Shown here: piece by piece, positions 52,036 to 61,953 of the stretch
Layout: every line of letters begins with the position of its first letter
Numbering within the stretch: the first letter of the stretch is position 1
Source: Martinezella lusitana
GTDB lineage: Bacteria > Pseudomonadota > Alphaproteobacteria > Rhizobiales > Rhizobiaceae
Length of the DNA stretch: 64,000 nucleotides
NCBI RefSeq assembly: GCF_010668395.1
Contig: NZ_WUEY01000021.1
Location: forward strand, 1 to 64,000
Reading direction: 5' to 3'
Program-made: the position numbers and the translations under genes
The notes under the pieces: model-generated
Seen by the model: only the letters and a program-made list of their open reading frames with translations
Database searches by the model: none
What the model was told of the DNA's origin: nothing

Positions 52036-52401
52036 TCAGGCAGCCATGTGCTCGTGACGAAAAATCTCGAGTTGCGAGAGATGAATGGCTTCGTTGGCCG
52101 CCGCGGTACTGCCGACGAATTCGTCGATCAGGAATGCGATATGGCCGGCTGCCATTTTGACGATGGCAATCTGGCAGCCGTGCGAAGGGACGTTGCCCAG
52201 CATCGTTGCCAGATCGTATACCGGCACCAGCTCGCCGCGATATGACGTATGGCCGAGCGCATGGCACAGATCGGGGCTTCCGTGCAACGGACGCCAATTA
52301 TCCGCCCGCGCGACGATCGTTCCATCGATGAACGTGCACAACGTATTGTGGACACGCACGGCCATCGCTGCGCGACGGCGAAGAAAAGTTGACAGAGACA
52401 T
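52036..52401 (-). CDS. CheW-like domain protein, stand-alone
   Basis: 121 residues. The middle part has the CheW-like strand pattern: SYRGELVPVYDLATMLG, then QIAIVKMAAGHIAFLIDEFVGS, which correspond to the YRG-VPVIDL and LLVD-V motifs of CheW. It is not next to any chemotaxis gene. The start at 52401 gives the usual domain length but has no good ribosome site; the frame is open to 52458. Identification is moderate; it may couple a receptor to a kinase elsewhere. Confidence 0.5.
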   Translation of the reverse strand: MSLSTFLRRRAAMAVRVHNTLCTFIDGTIVARADNWRPLHGSPDLCHALGHTSYRGELVPVYDLATMLGNVPSHGCQIAIVKMAAGHIAFLIDEFVGSTAAANEAIHLSQLEIFRHEHMAA

Positions 52402-52874
52402 CGAGCACTTCGTCCCGCCGAGGGACTCCCTGGTCAAAAGTGCAGCCGTCTGAGGCAAGGCCGATTTGAGGATGCCTTGGCACTGTCATGGTGCCGCCGA
52501 ACACGGTTCGGCCAGACGTGCCGACAATAGAGTTGCGGCCTTGATGACGAATTGAAGGCTTATCTAAAATTCTAACGAAGCATGACTTCTTCGGCCGCAT
52601 CGGGCTGTGATTCGCCAATCGCATACGATGTGAATGGCAGTCTTTTGCGAACCGATACGGGGCCGAGCCAATACCGGGCGCGATTTCGACCATGCTGATA
52701 CAGCCAAATTGCATATTGTCGTCGTCAAGCCGCCGCAACCTTGATGTCGCAAATGATCTGGATATTCTACCAGATTAAGTAGTACGCTTTCCGCATAGAA
52801 ATACCGTCACGGGATTCCTGGCCGCCCTCAGGCCGAAGAACCACCCGTAAGGAAACGATAAACAGGTAGTTGTC
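52402..52874. other. Intergenic region between CheW-like and cyclopropane synthase genes
   Basis: 473 bases with no convincing gene on either strand. One inverted repeat ATCTGG-N8-CCAGAT (52756-52775) lies about 100 bases before the synthase start and may be an operator or part of the promoter for it. Confidence 0.4.
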
Positions 52875-54215
52875 ATGTTCCTAGAAGCAGCTCTTTCCCG
52901 CTTGATCAAAATCGGTACGCTCACGGTCACTTTTCCCGATGGTTCCACACGCAGTTTCGGTACGGGATCGGAACCGCGCGCGGCGATGAAGATAAAAACC
53001 GCGCGCGCAAAGCGCCGTCTGCTCTTCAATCCGGCTCTGGCGTTCGGCGAGGCCTATATGGACGGCGACCTCGTGCCGGTTTCCGGCGACCTCTTCCAGC
53101 TGATGGATTTTCTCGTCCTCAACATGATGGACGGCGGGAGCCATCCTTTCGAAAAGCTGATGGAAAAGATCCGCTGGCTCCGCCGAAACCTCGATCAGTT
53201 GAATTTCGCAGGCCGATCGAAGCGCAACGTTGCGCATCACTACGATCTTGACGCGCGCCTCTACTCGCTGATGCTGGATGAGGACCGTCAATATTCCTGC
53301 GCCTATTTTCCCGTCGGCGACGAGACGCTTGAGGAGGCGCAGCTGAAGAAGAAGCGGCATATCGCCTCGAAGCTGATGCTTGATCGCCCGGGACTCGAGG
53401 TCCTGGATATCGGCTGCGGATGGGGCGGCATGGCGCTTTATCTCGCCAGGGAGTTTGGAGCGCGGGTCACGGGCCTGACGCTTTCGGAAGAGCAATTGGC
53501 TGCTGCAAAGGTCCGCGCAAAGGAAGCCGGCCTGGAGCACCTGGTGACGTTCGAGCTGCTGGACTATCGCTCCTGGACGCGTCCGGTCGACCGCATCGTC
53601 TCGGTCGGAATGTTCGAGCATGTGGGCATCAATCACTATCGGACCTTCTTCGACAAGATCCGCTCCGTGCTCAAGGAGGATGGCGTGGCGCTTATCCATG
53701 CGATCGGCCGGGCCGACGGCCCGGGCAGCACCAATCCGTGGATCGCCAAATACATCTTCCCTGGCGGCTATTCGCCGGCGACATCCGAGGTCCTGTCCGT
53801 GGTCGAGAAGTCCGGCCTTTGGGCGACCGACATCGAAATCCTGCGCCTTCACTATGCCAAGACGCTGGAGCAGTGGCGCGAGCGCTTCATGAAGAACAGG
53901 AGCACTCTGGCCAAGCTTTACGACGAGCGTTTCTGCCGGATGTTCGAATTCTACCTGATCGGATCTGAACTCGCCTTCCGTCGCATGGGTCACATGAACT
54001 GGCAATTGCAGCTGACGAAGAACGTCTCGGCTCTTCCGCTGGCGCGTGACTACATGGTCGATATCGAGCGGGCGCGGGCTGCCGTGGCCGAGCAAGGCCG
54101 GGCGGAACCGATCGAAGCCGCGAGCGCGCGGGCAAGACGGGATCTGACCGTGCATGACGAGCGCAAATCCCGTCAGCAAAACCAATCCGGCGCCGAATCC
54201 TCCTGCAACATTTGA
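52875..54215 (+). CDS. cfa: Cyclopropane-fatty-acyl-phospholipid synthase
   Basis: 446-residue SAM-dependent enzyme that adds a methylene bridge to unsaturated membrane lipids. SAM site VLDIGCGWGGMALYLAREFG, the NVAHHYDLDARLYSLMLDED motif, AYFPVGDETLEEAQLKK, and the MFEHVGINHYRTFF active-site region are all clear. A C-terminal tail of about 40 charged residues (EAASARARRDLTVHDERKSR) is unusual for the family. Often induced in stationary phase or acid. Ends just before a strong bidirectional terminator. Confidence 0.93.
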   Translation: MFLEAALSRLIKIGTLTVTFPDGSTRSFGTGSEPRAAMKIKTARAKRRLLFNPALAFGEAYMDGDLVPVSGDLFQLMDFLVLNMMDGGSHPFEKLMEKIRWLRRNLDQLNFAGRSKRNVAHHYDLDARLYSLMLDEDRQYSCAYFPVGDETLEEAQLKKKRHIASKLMLDRPGLEVLDIGCGWGGMALYLAREFGARVTGLTLSEEQLAAAKVRAKEAGLEHLVTFELLDYRSWTRPVDRIVSVGMFEHVGINHYRTFFDKIRSVLKEDGVALIHAIGRADGPGSTNPWIAKYIFPGGYSPATSEVLSVVEKSGLWATDIEILRLHYAKTLEQWRERFMKNRSTLAKLYDERFCRMFEFYLIGSELAFRRMGHMNWQLQLTKNVSALPLARDYMVDIERARAAVAEQGRAEPIEAASARARRDLTVHDERKSRQQNQSGAESSCNI

Positions 54216-54224
54216 GGACGGCTT

Positions 54225-54279
54225 GCGCTATCGGCTGGCGTCGGTCCCGCTGTTCGGGATTGACGCCAGCCGATAGCGC
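54225..54279. terminator. Strong bidirectional terminator hairpin
   Basis: GCGCTATCGGCTGGCGTC (54225-54242) is a perfect 18-bp inverted repeat of 54262-54279; the 19-base loop holds a further TCCCG/CGGGA pair. It separates the convergent cfa and benD genes. Confidence 0.85.
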
Positions 54280-54289
54280 GAACGCATAA

Positions 54290-55071
<782 letters not shown>

Positions 55072-55075
<4 letters not shown>

Positions 55076-56097
55076 GCGGCTTCCTTTGCCGAAGCGTTGG
55101 GCGTGAACTTTTCGTAGTGGAAGCTGTTGGGCACAACGCCGCTCTCGTCGAAATGGTTGCGAACCGCGTCGACCATCGGCGGCGGACCGCACAGATAGAC
55201 GTCGATATCGCCGCCATGAAGCATCTCTGCCGGCATGTGCTGGGTGACCCAGCCCTTGCGCGGATGGCTGGAAGACTCCTCGGCGACGACCGTGCTGTAG
55301 GTGAAGTTCGCCAGTCGCTTCGTGTAAGCCTCGATCTGGTCGACGAGCACCAGGTCCAGGTCCCGGGTCACGCCGTAGATGAGATGGATCTGCTGCTGCG
55401 AGTTTTCGCGCGCCAGCGCCTCCAGCATCGACAGGAATGGCGCGAGACCGGTTCCGCCCGCAAGCATCAGCAAGGGGCGCCGGACGTCGCGCAGATAGAA
55501 GCTGCCCATGGGGCCTATGATATCGAGCTTTTCGCCGGTTTGCGCCTGGGCGAGCCAGCTGCTCATCACGCCGCCGGGGATCTTCTTGATGAGGAAGCCG
55601 ATGCGCCGCTCGCCGGGTGCGCTGCTGAAGGAATAGGAACGATGCAGCCCGCTGCCGGGTACATCGATATTGACATACTGGCCGGGCAGGAAAACGGGGG
55701 AGACGCCATCGACTTCCAGCTCCAGCACGATGGCGGCATCGTTATGCGGCGTGATCTGCACGACTGTCGCGGCAAATTTCTGTTGTCCGGTCTTGCAGGC
55801 CGTCGATGTCGTCGGAACCGCGATGACGCAGTCGGAGGACGGCTTCATCTGGCAGGTCAGGACTAGCCCGCTTTTTGCTTCATCGGCGGTCAGGGCGTCA
55901 TCGATATAGTCGTCGCCGAGATCGTAGCTGCCGCTTTCGGCGCGGCATTTGCAGGTGCCGCACACGCCGTCGGAACAGTCCATCGGCAGGTTGATCTTGT
56001 TGCGGAAGGCGGCATCGAGAACCTTTTCGTCTTCCTTGCATTCGACGAAGCGGGTCACGCCGTCCTCGAAGTTCAAAGCGATGTTGTAGCTGGTCAT
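55072..56097 (-). CDS. benC: Benzoate 1,2-dioxygenase reductase component
   Basis: 341-residue flavoprotein with an N-terminal plant-type 2Fe-2S domain (CSDGVCGTCKCRAESG, later Cys in VLTCQ), then FAD (HRSYSFSSAP) and NAD (GGTGLAPFLSML, CGPPPMV) domains. It passes electrons from NADH to the BenAB oxygenase. The ribosome site GAGGAGGG precedes the start at 56097. Confidence 0.94.
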
Positions 56098-56139
56098 GCA
56101 ACCCTCCTCGTCCGTTCCCATGCCGTCAGGAGACGTCTG

Positions 56140-56628
56140 TCAGATGTGATAGACGTCGATGACCTGACGGATGTAGTCGTTCTTGAGCACGATCTTCTTG
56201 GCTGAGATCAGCAGTTGATCGCCGCTCCTGCGCAGGGTGACGAACATGGTTCCGAAGAACTGATCCGTGACCTTGTAGCGGTGGTTCAGCGTGTGGAAGT
56301 TGTAGCGAATGTCGACTTCCGCATCGCGGCGAGCCAGCAGCTCGATATTGTTGACGTTGTGGCTCGTCCGCGGCTCCGGCGTCGATGCGCCGGAGCGTTC
56401 GGTCTTGATGCGGAACACCCGGTCTTCCAGGCCGTCGCGGCTGGGATAGAAGATCAGGGATATCTGCGCATGCGGATCCTCTGTCAGCTGGTCGTCATCG
56501 TCCCAGGCCGGCATCCAGTAGGTTACATCCGGCGCATAACAAGTGAGCCATTCATCCCATTCGCGGTCATCGAGCAGGCGCGCCTCGCGATAGAGGAAGG
56601 CGCGAATCTCGTCGTCGGAAATGCTCAT
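56140..56628 (-). CDS. benB: Benzoate 1,2-dioxygenase small (beta) subunit
   Basis: 162-residue beta subunit of the ring-hydroxylating oxygenase, a cone-shaped structural protein: FLYREARLLDDREWDEWL and YAPDVTYWMPAWDDDD near the start, SHNVNNIELLARRD in the middle. The start at 56628 overlaps the benA stop (ATGA). Anthranilate-type AntB is a close relative; the presence of benD makes benzoate the better call. Confidence 0.94.
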   Translation of the reverse strand: MSISDDEIRAFLYREARLLDDREWDEWLTCYAPDVTYWMPAWDDDDQLTEDPHAQISLIFYPSRDGLEDRVFRIKTERSGASTPEPRTSHNVNNIELLARRDAEVDIRYNFHTLNHRYKVTDQFFGTMFVTLRRSGDQLLISAKKIVLKNDYIRQVIDVYHI

Positions 56629-57983
56629 GACAGAACACCCTCCTTTTCGGCGGCGAGCGCCTCCCGCATCACCTTCGCCCAATATTCGTGCTGGCGGACG
56701 AACAATCCCTCGTCCTCGCTGCGCTCGCCCGATAGCAGCGGCTCGAGGCCCATCCTCCTGGCGTTTTCGTCGGGGCCGTCGATCCAGAGCGGCGCACCGC
56801 GCGACAGATCGTTCCAGAGCGCTGTCGTTCCGGCATAGCCGGCCTGGCAGGCGCGAAACTCCTCGAGGTCATCGGCCGTGCCCATGCCGGATACGTTGAA
56901 AAAATCCTCATATTGCCGGATACGGAGGGCTCGATCCGCTTCGCTTTCGCCCTTCGGCGCGAAGCAGAAGATGCTGATTTCGGTCTTGTCGACGCTGATG
57001 GGACGGGTGACGCGGATCTGCGTGCTGAACTGATCCATCAGGAACACGTTCGGATAGAGACAGAGGTTGCGGGTCTGGTTGATGATGAAATCCGCCTTGT
57101 CGGAGCCGACGCGGGCCTCGATCTCGTCGCGGCGATTGTAGACCGGCCTGACTTCCGGGTTCATTGCCCGCGTCCACAACAGGATGTGGCCGTTTTCGAA
57201 ACCGTAGACGCCGGCGATGGACTTGCTCCAGCCGTTGGCATCGACCGCCTTCGTACCGTCCTCGTTGCGCCGGCCCATGGTCGCGGCATAATTCCAATGG
57301 ACGGAGCTGACATGATAGCCGTCGCAGCCGTTCTCCATCTGGAGTTTCCAGTTTCCGTCGTAGATGTAGGACGAGTTGCCGCGCAGCACTTCCAGGCCTT
57401 CAGGCGCCTGATCGACGATCTGGTCGACGATGATTTTCGCTTCGCCGAGATAATCCTCGAGGGAGGCGACGTCTTCGTTCAGGCTGCCGAAGAGAAAGCC
57501 GCGGTAGCTCTGGAAGCGCGGCACCCGTTTGAGATCGTGCGAGCCGTTCTGGGCAAACTGCTGGGGATACTGGGTGGTCTTCTCGTCCTTGACCTTCAGC
57601 AGCTTGCCGGTGTTGGAGAAGGTCCAGCCGTGGAAGGGGCAGGTGAAGCTGCCCTTGTTGCCGTGCTTGCGCCGGCACAGCATGGCGCCGCGATGGGCGC
57701 AGGCATTGATGACCGCATGCAATTCTCCCGTCTTGTCGCGGGTGATGACCACGGGCTGGCGGCCGATATAGGTCGTGTAATAGTCGTTTTTGTCCGGAAT
57801 CTGGCTTTCATGCGCCAGGTAGACCCAGTTGCTCTCGAAGATATGCTTCATCTCCAGCTCGAACAGGTCTTCATCGGTGAAGATGTCGCGGCGACAACGG
57901 AATATGCCGGCCTCCTTGTCATCCTGTACCGCAGTCGTCAGCAGATGATCGAGGTCTCGGGCCTTATCTATGATCGCGGACAT
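56625..57983 (-). CDS. benA: Benzoate 1,2-dioxygenase large (alpha) subunit
   Basis: 452-residue oxygenase subunit. Rieske centre ligands C-A-H and C-P-F-H (CAHRGAMLC, SFTCPFHGW), and the mononuclear iron motif CDGYHVSSVHW. It inserts O2 into benzoate to give the cis-diol carboxylate. Preceded by a 104-base gap with a strong hairpin after catA. Fourth gene of the cat-ben operon. Confidence 0.95.
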   Translation of the reverse strand: MSAIIDKARDLDHLLTTAVQDDKEAGIFRCRRDIFTDEDLFELEMKHIFESNWVYLAHESQIPDKNDYYTTYIGRQPVVITRDKTGELHAVINACAHRGAMLCRRKHGNKGSFTCPFHGWTFSNTGKLLKVKDEKTTQYPQQFAQNGSHDLKRVPRFQSYRGFLFGSLNEDVASLEDYLGEAKIIVDQIVDQAPEGLEVLRGNSSYIYDGNWKLQMENGCDGYHVSSVHWNYAATMGRRNEDGTKAVDANGWSKSIAGVYGFENGHILLWTRAMNPEVRPVYNRRDEIEARVGSDKADFIINQTRNLCLYPNVFLMDQFSTQIRVTRPISVDKTEISIFCFAPKGESEADRALRIRQYEDFFNVSGMGTADDLEEFRACQAGYAGTTALWNDLSRGAPLWIDGPDENARRMGLEPLLSGERSEDEGLFVRQHEYWAKVMREALAAEKEGVLS

Positions 57984-58055
57984 GGTTTCTCTCCCGCTGC
58001 GGCGCCTCGGCGCAGCACAGCAACAATGTCGATGATGAAGGGTGATGAAGAAGGG

Positions 58056-58078
58056 GCGGTGGCCCCAGGGGCCACCGC
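58056..58078 (-). terminator. Intercistronic hairpin between catA and benA
   Basis: GCGGTGGCCCC (58056-58066) and GGGGCCACCGC (58068-58078) form a perfect 11-bp inverted repeat around one base. No U tract, so it is more likely an RNA-stability or processing element than a full terminator, possibly setting different levels for cat and ben genes. Confidence 0.55.
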
Positions 58079-58087
58079 GTCAATCGG

Positions 58088-59026
58088 TTACGCCGCCGCG
58101 CGCTTGCGCTGCTCGTTGACCTGATTGTCCACGCCGTTGACGAGGGCAGTGAGATGGAAGTCGAACTCGATCTCTGCAAACGGGCCGCTGAGATTGTTGG
58201 CCTTGATGCTGGCTTCGTCGCTCCGTTCCGTCACAGCCGGAACCAGGCCGTCCCGCGTGGCATAGGCGAAATCGTCGTTCACAAGCGGATCGCCGGCGAT
58301 GTTGATCTGGGTCGTCAGCTTGCGATGATCGTCGGCGCCGATGAAGAAATGGATGTGAGCCGGGCGCTGGCCATGGCGGCCGAGGGCCGACAGGAGTTGT
58401 TCGGTCGGGCTGCCTGGAGGAACGCCATAGCCATGCGGCACGATGCTCTGGAACTTGTAACAGCCGTCGGCATCGGCGATGATCGTGCGGCGCATGTTGA
58501 ACGGCGCCTGTTTCCCGGTGGGATCGAAATGGGAGTAAAACCCGCGCGTATCACAGTGCCAGACCTCGACGGATGCGCCGGGCAGCGGCTTGCCCCCGGC
58601 CCCATAGACGGTGCCATGCATGATGAGCGTATGACCGTTGGCATCGGTGCCGTCGTCGAGACGGGCAAAGCCCTGCGATACCGGCGCGCCGGCCACATAG
58701 AGCGGCCCCTCGATCGTGCGCGGTGTCTCGTTCTTGATGCCGAGCGCATCATCGATGGCATCGAGGCGTTCGTCGATAAAATGGTCGAGCCCAAGGCCGG
58801 GCGAGATGAGGCCCGCCTGCCCGGCGGCGCCGATTTCATTGAGCCACGCAATGGCAGTCCAGTATTCGTCGGGGGTAATGTCGAGGTCGTCGATGGCCTT
58901 GAACAGGTCGGACATCAGCCGATGGATAACCTGTTTGACGCGGGGATTGCCGCCATTGTTGGTCAGGCCGCTCAGAACTTTCAGGAAATCCTGCACGTCG
59001 GGTCTGTCAAAAATCCTCACACTCAT
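58088..59026 (-). CDS. catA: Catechol 1,2-dioxygenase (intradiol)
   Basis: 312-residue iron(III) enzyme that cleaves catechol to cis,cis-muconate. The iron ligands are visible: Tyr in GPLYVAGAP, Tyr in VPHGYGVP and the two His in RPAHIHFF. The N-terminal helical domain that links the dimer is present (IHRLMSDLFKAIDDLDITPD). Third gene of the operon. Confidence 0.95.
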   Translation of the reverse strand: MSVRIFDRPDVQDFLKVLSGLTNNGGNPRVKQVIHRLMSDLFKAIDDLDITPDEYWTAIAWLNEIGAAGQAGLISPGLGLDHFIDERLDAIDDALGIKNETPRTIEGPLYVAGAPVSQGFARLDDGTDANGHTLIMHGTVYGAGGKPLPGASVEVWHCDTRGFYSHFDPTGKQAPFNMRRTIIADADGCYKFQSIVPHGYGVPPGSPTEQLLSALGRHGQRPAHIHFFIGADDHRKLTTQINIAGDPLVNDDFAYATRDGLVPAVTERSDEASIKANNLSGPFAEIEFDFHLTALVNGVDNQVNEQRKRAAA

Positions 59027-59110
59027 GTCTTATTCCTCCTCTTTTCCGGTTGTTGCGAACATCGTTTCGAAAACCCGGCCAGCGGCAAGGTCCTCTTCCA
59101 CGCCGTCGCC

Positions 59111-59401
59111 TCAGGTGTCGTCGTCGCGGATCGACGACGGATGCCGCAAAAGCGGCGTGACTTTGATGGTCATGAACTTGAACAGCGGCAGTCCCGTCAG
59201 GATCGCATGCAGCTCTTCGTTGTCCTTCACGTCGAAAATGCTGTAGTTCGCGTACTCGCCGGCAATTCTCCAGATATGCCGCCATTTTCCGCTGCGCTGC
59301 AGCTCCTGCGAATAGGCCTTCTCTCGGGCGATGATCTCGCCCGCTTCCGCCTGAGGCAGATCCCGGGGAATGTTGACGTCCATTCGCACATGAAAAAGCA
59401 T
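59111..59401 (-). CDS. catC: Muconolactone delta-isomerase
   Basis: 96-residue enzyme that shifts the double bond of muconolactone to give beta-ketoadipate enol-lactone. Highly typical sequence: MLFHVRMDVNIPRDLP at the start, GKWRHIWRIAGEYANYSIFD, and TGLPLFKFMTIKVTPL. Second gene of the operon, 11 bases downstream of catB. Confidence 0.95.
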   Translation of the reverse strand: MLFHVRMDVNIPRDLPQAEAGEIIAREKAYSQELQRSGKWRHIWRIAGEYANYSIFDVKDNEELHAILTGLPLFKFMTIKVTPLLRHPSSIRDDDT

Positions 59402-59412
59402 ATTCTACTCCT

Positions 59413-60594
59413 CTACCTGGCGGCGCTCACGGTTTTGCGCGGTCCGTCGCGCAGGAAGAATTTCACCCGATCATCGTCCAGTGCGATGCCGAGGCCGGGC
59501 CCTTCGGGAACGGCCAGCTCGAAGTCGCCATACTCCAACGGCGTTGCGAGGATTTCCTCGGTCAGCAGCAACGGGCCGAAGAGCTCCGTTCCCCATTGCA
59601 GGTTGGCGAAGGTGGAAAAGGCGTGGGCGGATGCGGCGGTGCCGACGGCACCTTCGAGCATGGTGCCGCCATAGAGCTCGATCCCGGCTGCATCGGCGAT
59701 TGCCGCGACGCGCTGCGCGTTGAAGAGACCGCCGCTCTGCTCGATCTTGATTGCGAAGACATCCGCGCCGCTGACCTTCGCAAGCTCGAAGGCGGTCTCC
59801 GGGCCTTGCAGGGATTCATCGGCCATGAGGGCGATGGGGAAGCGACGCACGAGCCGCGTCAGCGCCGCCGCCGAAGCGACGGGCTGTTCCACCAGCTCGC
59901 AGCCCGCATCGGCGAGCGCCGCCATGCCGTAGGCTGCTTCCGTTTCGCTCCAGGCCATGTTGACATCGACGCGAACCGCGCCGCGGTCGCCGAGCGCGCG
60001 TTTGATGGCGGCGACATGCGCGATGTCCTCGCGCGGCGCCCTGGCGCCGATCTTCAGTTTGAAGATCCTGTGGCGGCGAAGGTCGAGCATCTTCTCGGCT
60101 TCGGCGATGTCCGTCGCCGTGTCGCCGGAGGCCAGCGTCCATGCCACGGACAGGCGGCTGCGCACCCGCCCTCCCAACAGTTCGCTGACGGGCAGGCCGA
60201 GACGCTTGCCATGTGCATCGAGCAATGCCGTCTCGATGGCGCATTTAGCGAAGCGGTTTTCCTTGATCCTCTTGCCGATGCGCGCCATCAGGATCTGGAT
60301 GCGGGTTGCATCCTGTCCGACCATCGCCGGCTGGAAATAGGTGTCTATCGCAAGCTTCATGCCCTCCGGGCTTTCTGCGCCATAGGAAAGGCCGCCGATC
60401 GTCGTTCCCTCGCCGATGCCGACAATGCCGTCGCTGCAGTGAACCTTGACCAGCATCAGGGTCTGGCCGTTCATCGTCGCGACGGAGAGCTTGTGCGGGC
60501 GGATAGTCGGCACGTCGATCAGCAGCGTTTCCACCCGTTCGATAACGGGGGCGGTCGTTGCGTTCGGCGCAAGGGGTACAAAGGTCGTGTTCAT
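59413..60594 (-). CDS. catB: Muconate cycloisomerase
   Basis: 393-residue enolase-superfamily enzyme turning cis,cis-muconate into muconolactone. The catalytic KxK is FKLKIG, metal ligands lie in VDVN, VEQP and DES, and the N-terminal cap has PTIRPHKLSVATM. The start at 60594 is chosen by family length; the ribosome site is weak. First gene of the cat-ben operon, divergent from the LysR regulator. Confidence 0.95.
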   Translation of the reverse strand: MNTTFVPLAPNATTAPVIERVETLLIDVPTIRPHKLSVATMNGQTLMLVKVHCSDGIVGIGEGTTIGGLSYGAESPEGMKLAIDTYFQPAMVGQDATRIQILMARIGKRIKENRFAKCAIETALLDAHGKRLGLPVSELLGGRVRSRLSVAWTLASGDTATDIAEAEKMLDLRRHRIFKLKIGARAPREDIAHVAAIKRALGDRGAVRVDVNMAWSETEAAYGMAALADAGCELVEQPVASAAALTRLVRRFPIALMADESLQGPETAFELAKVSGADVFAIKIEQSGGLFNAQRVAAIADAAGIELYGGTMLEGAVGTAASAHAFSTFANLQWGTELFGPLLLTEEILATPLEYGDFELAVPEGPGLGIALDDDRVKFFLRDGPRKTVSAAR

Positions 60595-60651
60595 GACTGA
60601 ACTCTGCGCCGGGCAGGCGGCATACGTCCAACACCATTTGTATCTCAAACG

Positions 60652-60666
60652 ATACCTTTAAGGTAT
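60652..60666. promoter_or_regulatory. CatR/BenM-type operator ATAC-N7-GTAT
   Basis: ATACCTTTAAGGTAT in the divergent catB/LysR gap is an exact match to the ATAC-N7-GTAT dyad that BenM and CatM bind in other bacteria. It lies about 60 bases upstream of catB. A second imperfect GTAT/ATAC pair is just to the left. Confidence 0.8.
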
Positions 60667-60761
60667 GATAAGGAGAAAAATGGTAATATCTATAGACTTA
60701 TCGCATCGCAGCATATCGAATGACGACGTTGAATGGCGTGCCAACCGGTAGGATATGGAGA

Positions 60762-61703
60762 ATGGATCTTCGTCAGCTTCGCTATTTCGTGGCGGTCGCC
60801 CAGGAGCGAAATTTTACGCGTGCTGCCGAATTGCTGCATATCGCGCAGCCGCCTCTGAGCCGGCAGATCCAGCTCCTGGAGGAGGAGTTGGGAGTATCGC
60901 TGCTCATTCGCAAAAGCCGCCCCGTGCGTCTCACCGATGCCGGCCGGCTCTTCTACGAGCAGGCGCTGCAGGTTCTCGGCCGCGTCGAGCAGATGCGGGA
61001 TGCGACGCGCCGTATCGGCCTCAATCAGAACAGCGTCTTCTCCATCGGTTTCGTCGCATCGACGCTCTACGGCGGACTTCCCTCGCTGGTCCGCAAGATG
61101 CGCCAGCATGCGCCCGAGCTGGATATCCAGCTGCTGGAACTGGTGTCGGTCCAGCAAATTCCCGCACTCAAGGAGGGGCGCATAGATGTCGGCTTCGGCC
61201 GGCTACGCCATAGTGATCCCAATGTGGTGGGGACTGTCCTGCGCGAGGAGCGCCTCGTGGCCGCCGTGCCCATGGGGACGGCACTTGCAGGGGCTTCCAC
61301 CCCGTTGTCGGTGAAGAGTCTGCGCGGGCAGAAGCTGATCGTCTATCCGAAGGAGCCGCGGCCAAGCTATGCCGATCAGGTCTTGGGGCTGCTGCAGCGC
61401 CATGATGTTCGCCCGGCGGAAGTGCATGAGGTGCGGGAAATCCAGACCGCCCTCGGCCTGGTGGCTGCCGATGCCGGGGTATGCGTCATCCCTTCATCCG
61501 CGCGGCAGATGCGGTCCGATGTGCACTATCGGCTGATCGAGGAGGAGGCGATGACATCTCCGGTGATCCTCAACCATCGCGTCGGCGACAATTCCGTCTA
61601 TATCGATCTCATCAAACGGCTGATTGAGGAAATGTACCGGGAAAACCCGCCATGGCTGGACATGGAACACAATGTCTTGCCCGGCCACTCGTTCGACAGC
61701 TAG
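60762..61703 (+). CDS. LysR family activator of the cat-ben operon
   Basis: 313 residues: HTH (QLRYFVAVAQERNFTRAAE, LLHIAQPPLSRQIQLLEEE) and effector domain. The sequence QPPLSRQI and ELLxIAQP pattern is the CatR/BenM subgroup, which respond to cis,cis-muconate and in some cases benzoate. It is divergent from catB with a perfect operator between. Start at 60762 has a GGTAGGAT site upstream. catR and benM cannot be told apart here, so no symbol is given. Confidence 0.9.
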   Translation: MDLRQLRYFVAVAQERNFTRAAELLHIAQPPLSRQIQLLEEELGVSLLIRKSRPVRLTDAGRLFYEQALQVLGRVEQMRDATRRIGLNQNSVFSIGFVASTLYGGLPSLVRKMRQHAPELDIQLLELVSVQQIPALKEGRIDVGFGRLRHSDPNVVGTVLREERLVAAVPMGTALAGASTPLSVKSLRGQKLIVYPKEPRPSYADQVLGLLQRHDVRPAEVHEVREIQTALGLVAADAGVCVIPSSARQMRSDVHYRLIEEEAMTSPVILNHRVGDNSVYIDLIKRLIEEMYRENPPWLDMEHNVLPGHSFDS

Positions 61704-61953
61704 GCGGCGCCCGTCGCGGGTAAGACTGCGAATTGTCGTTACGAGGCCGGAGATGGTGGTGGAAACGCAAAATCTCTGTGGGTTCAGGCCCGGCTCGGCC
61801 AAGAGGCCGCTCGGTCATGATGTCAGCAAACTTGCCATCATGGCGCGCAACTGGCTATGAGCTTATCACCACATAATGATTAGACATGTTTCATTTTTTG
61901 TCCTTCATCGGCCGAAGATGGGACACGGATTTGCGAGGCTCGTTAGGATAGGA

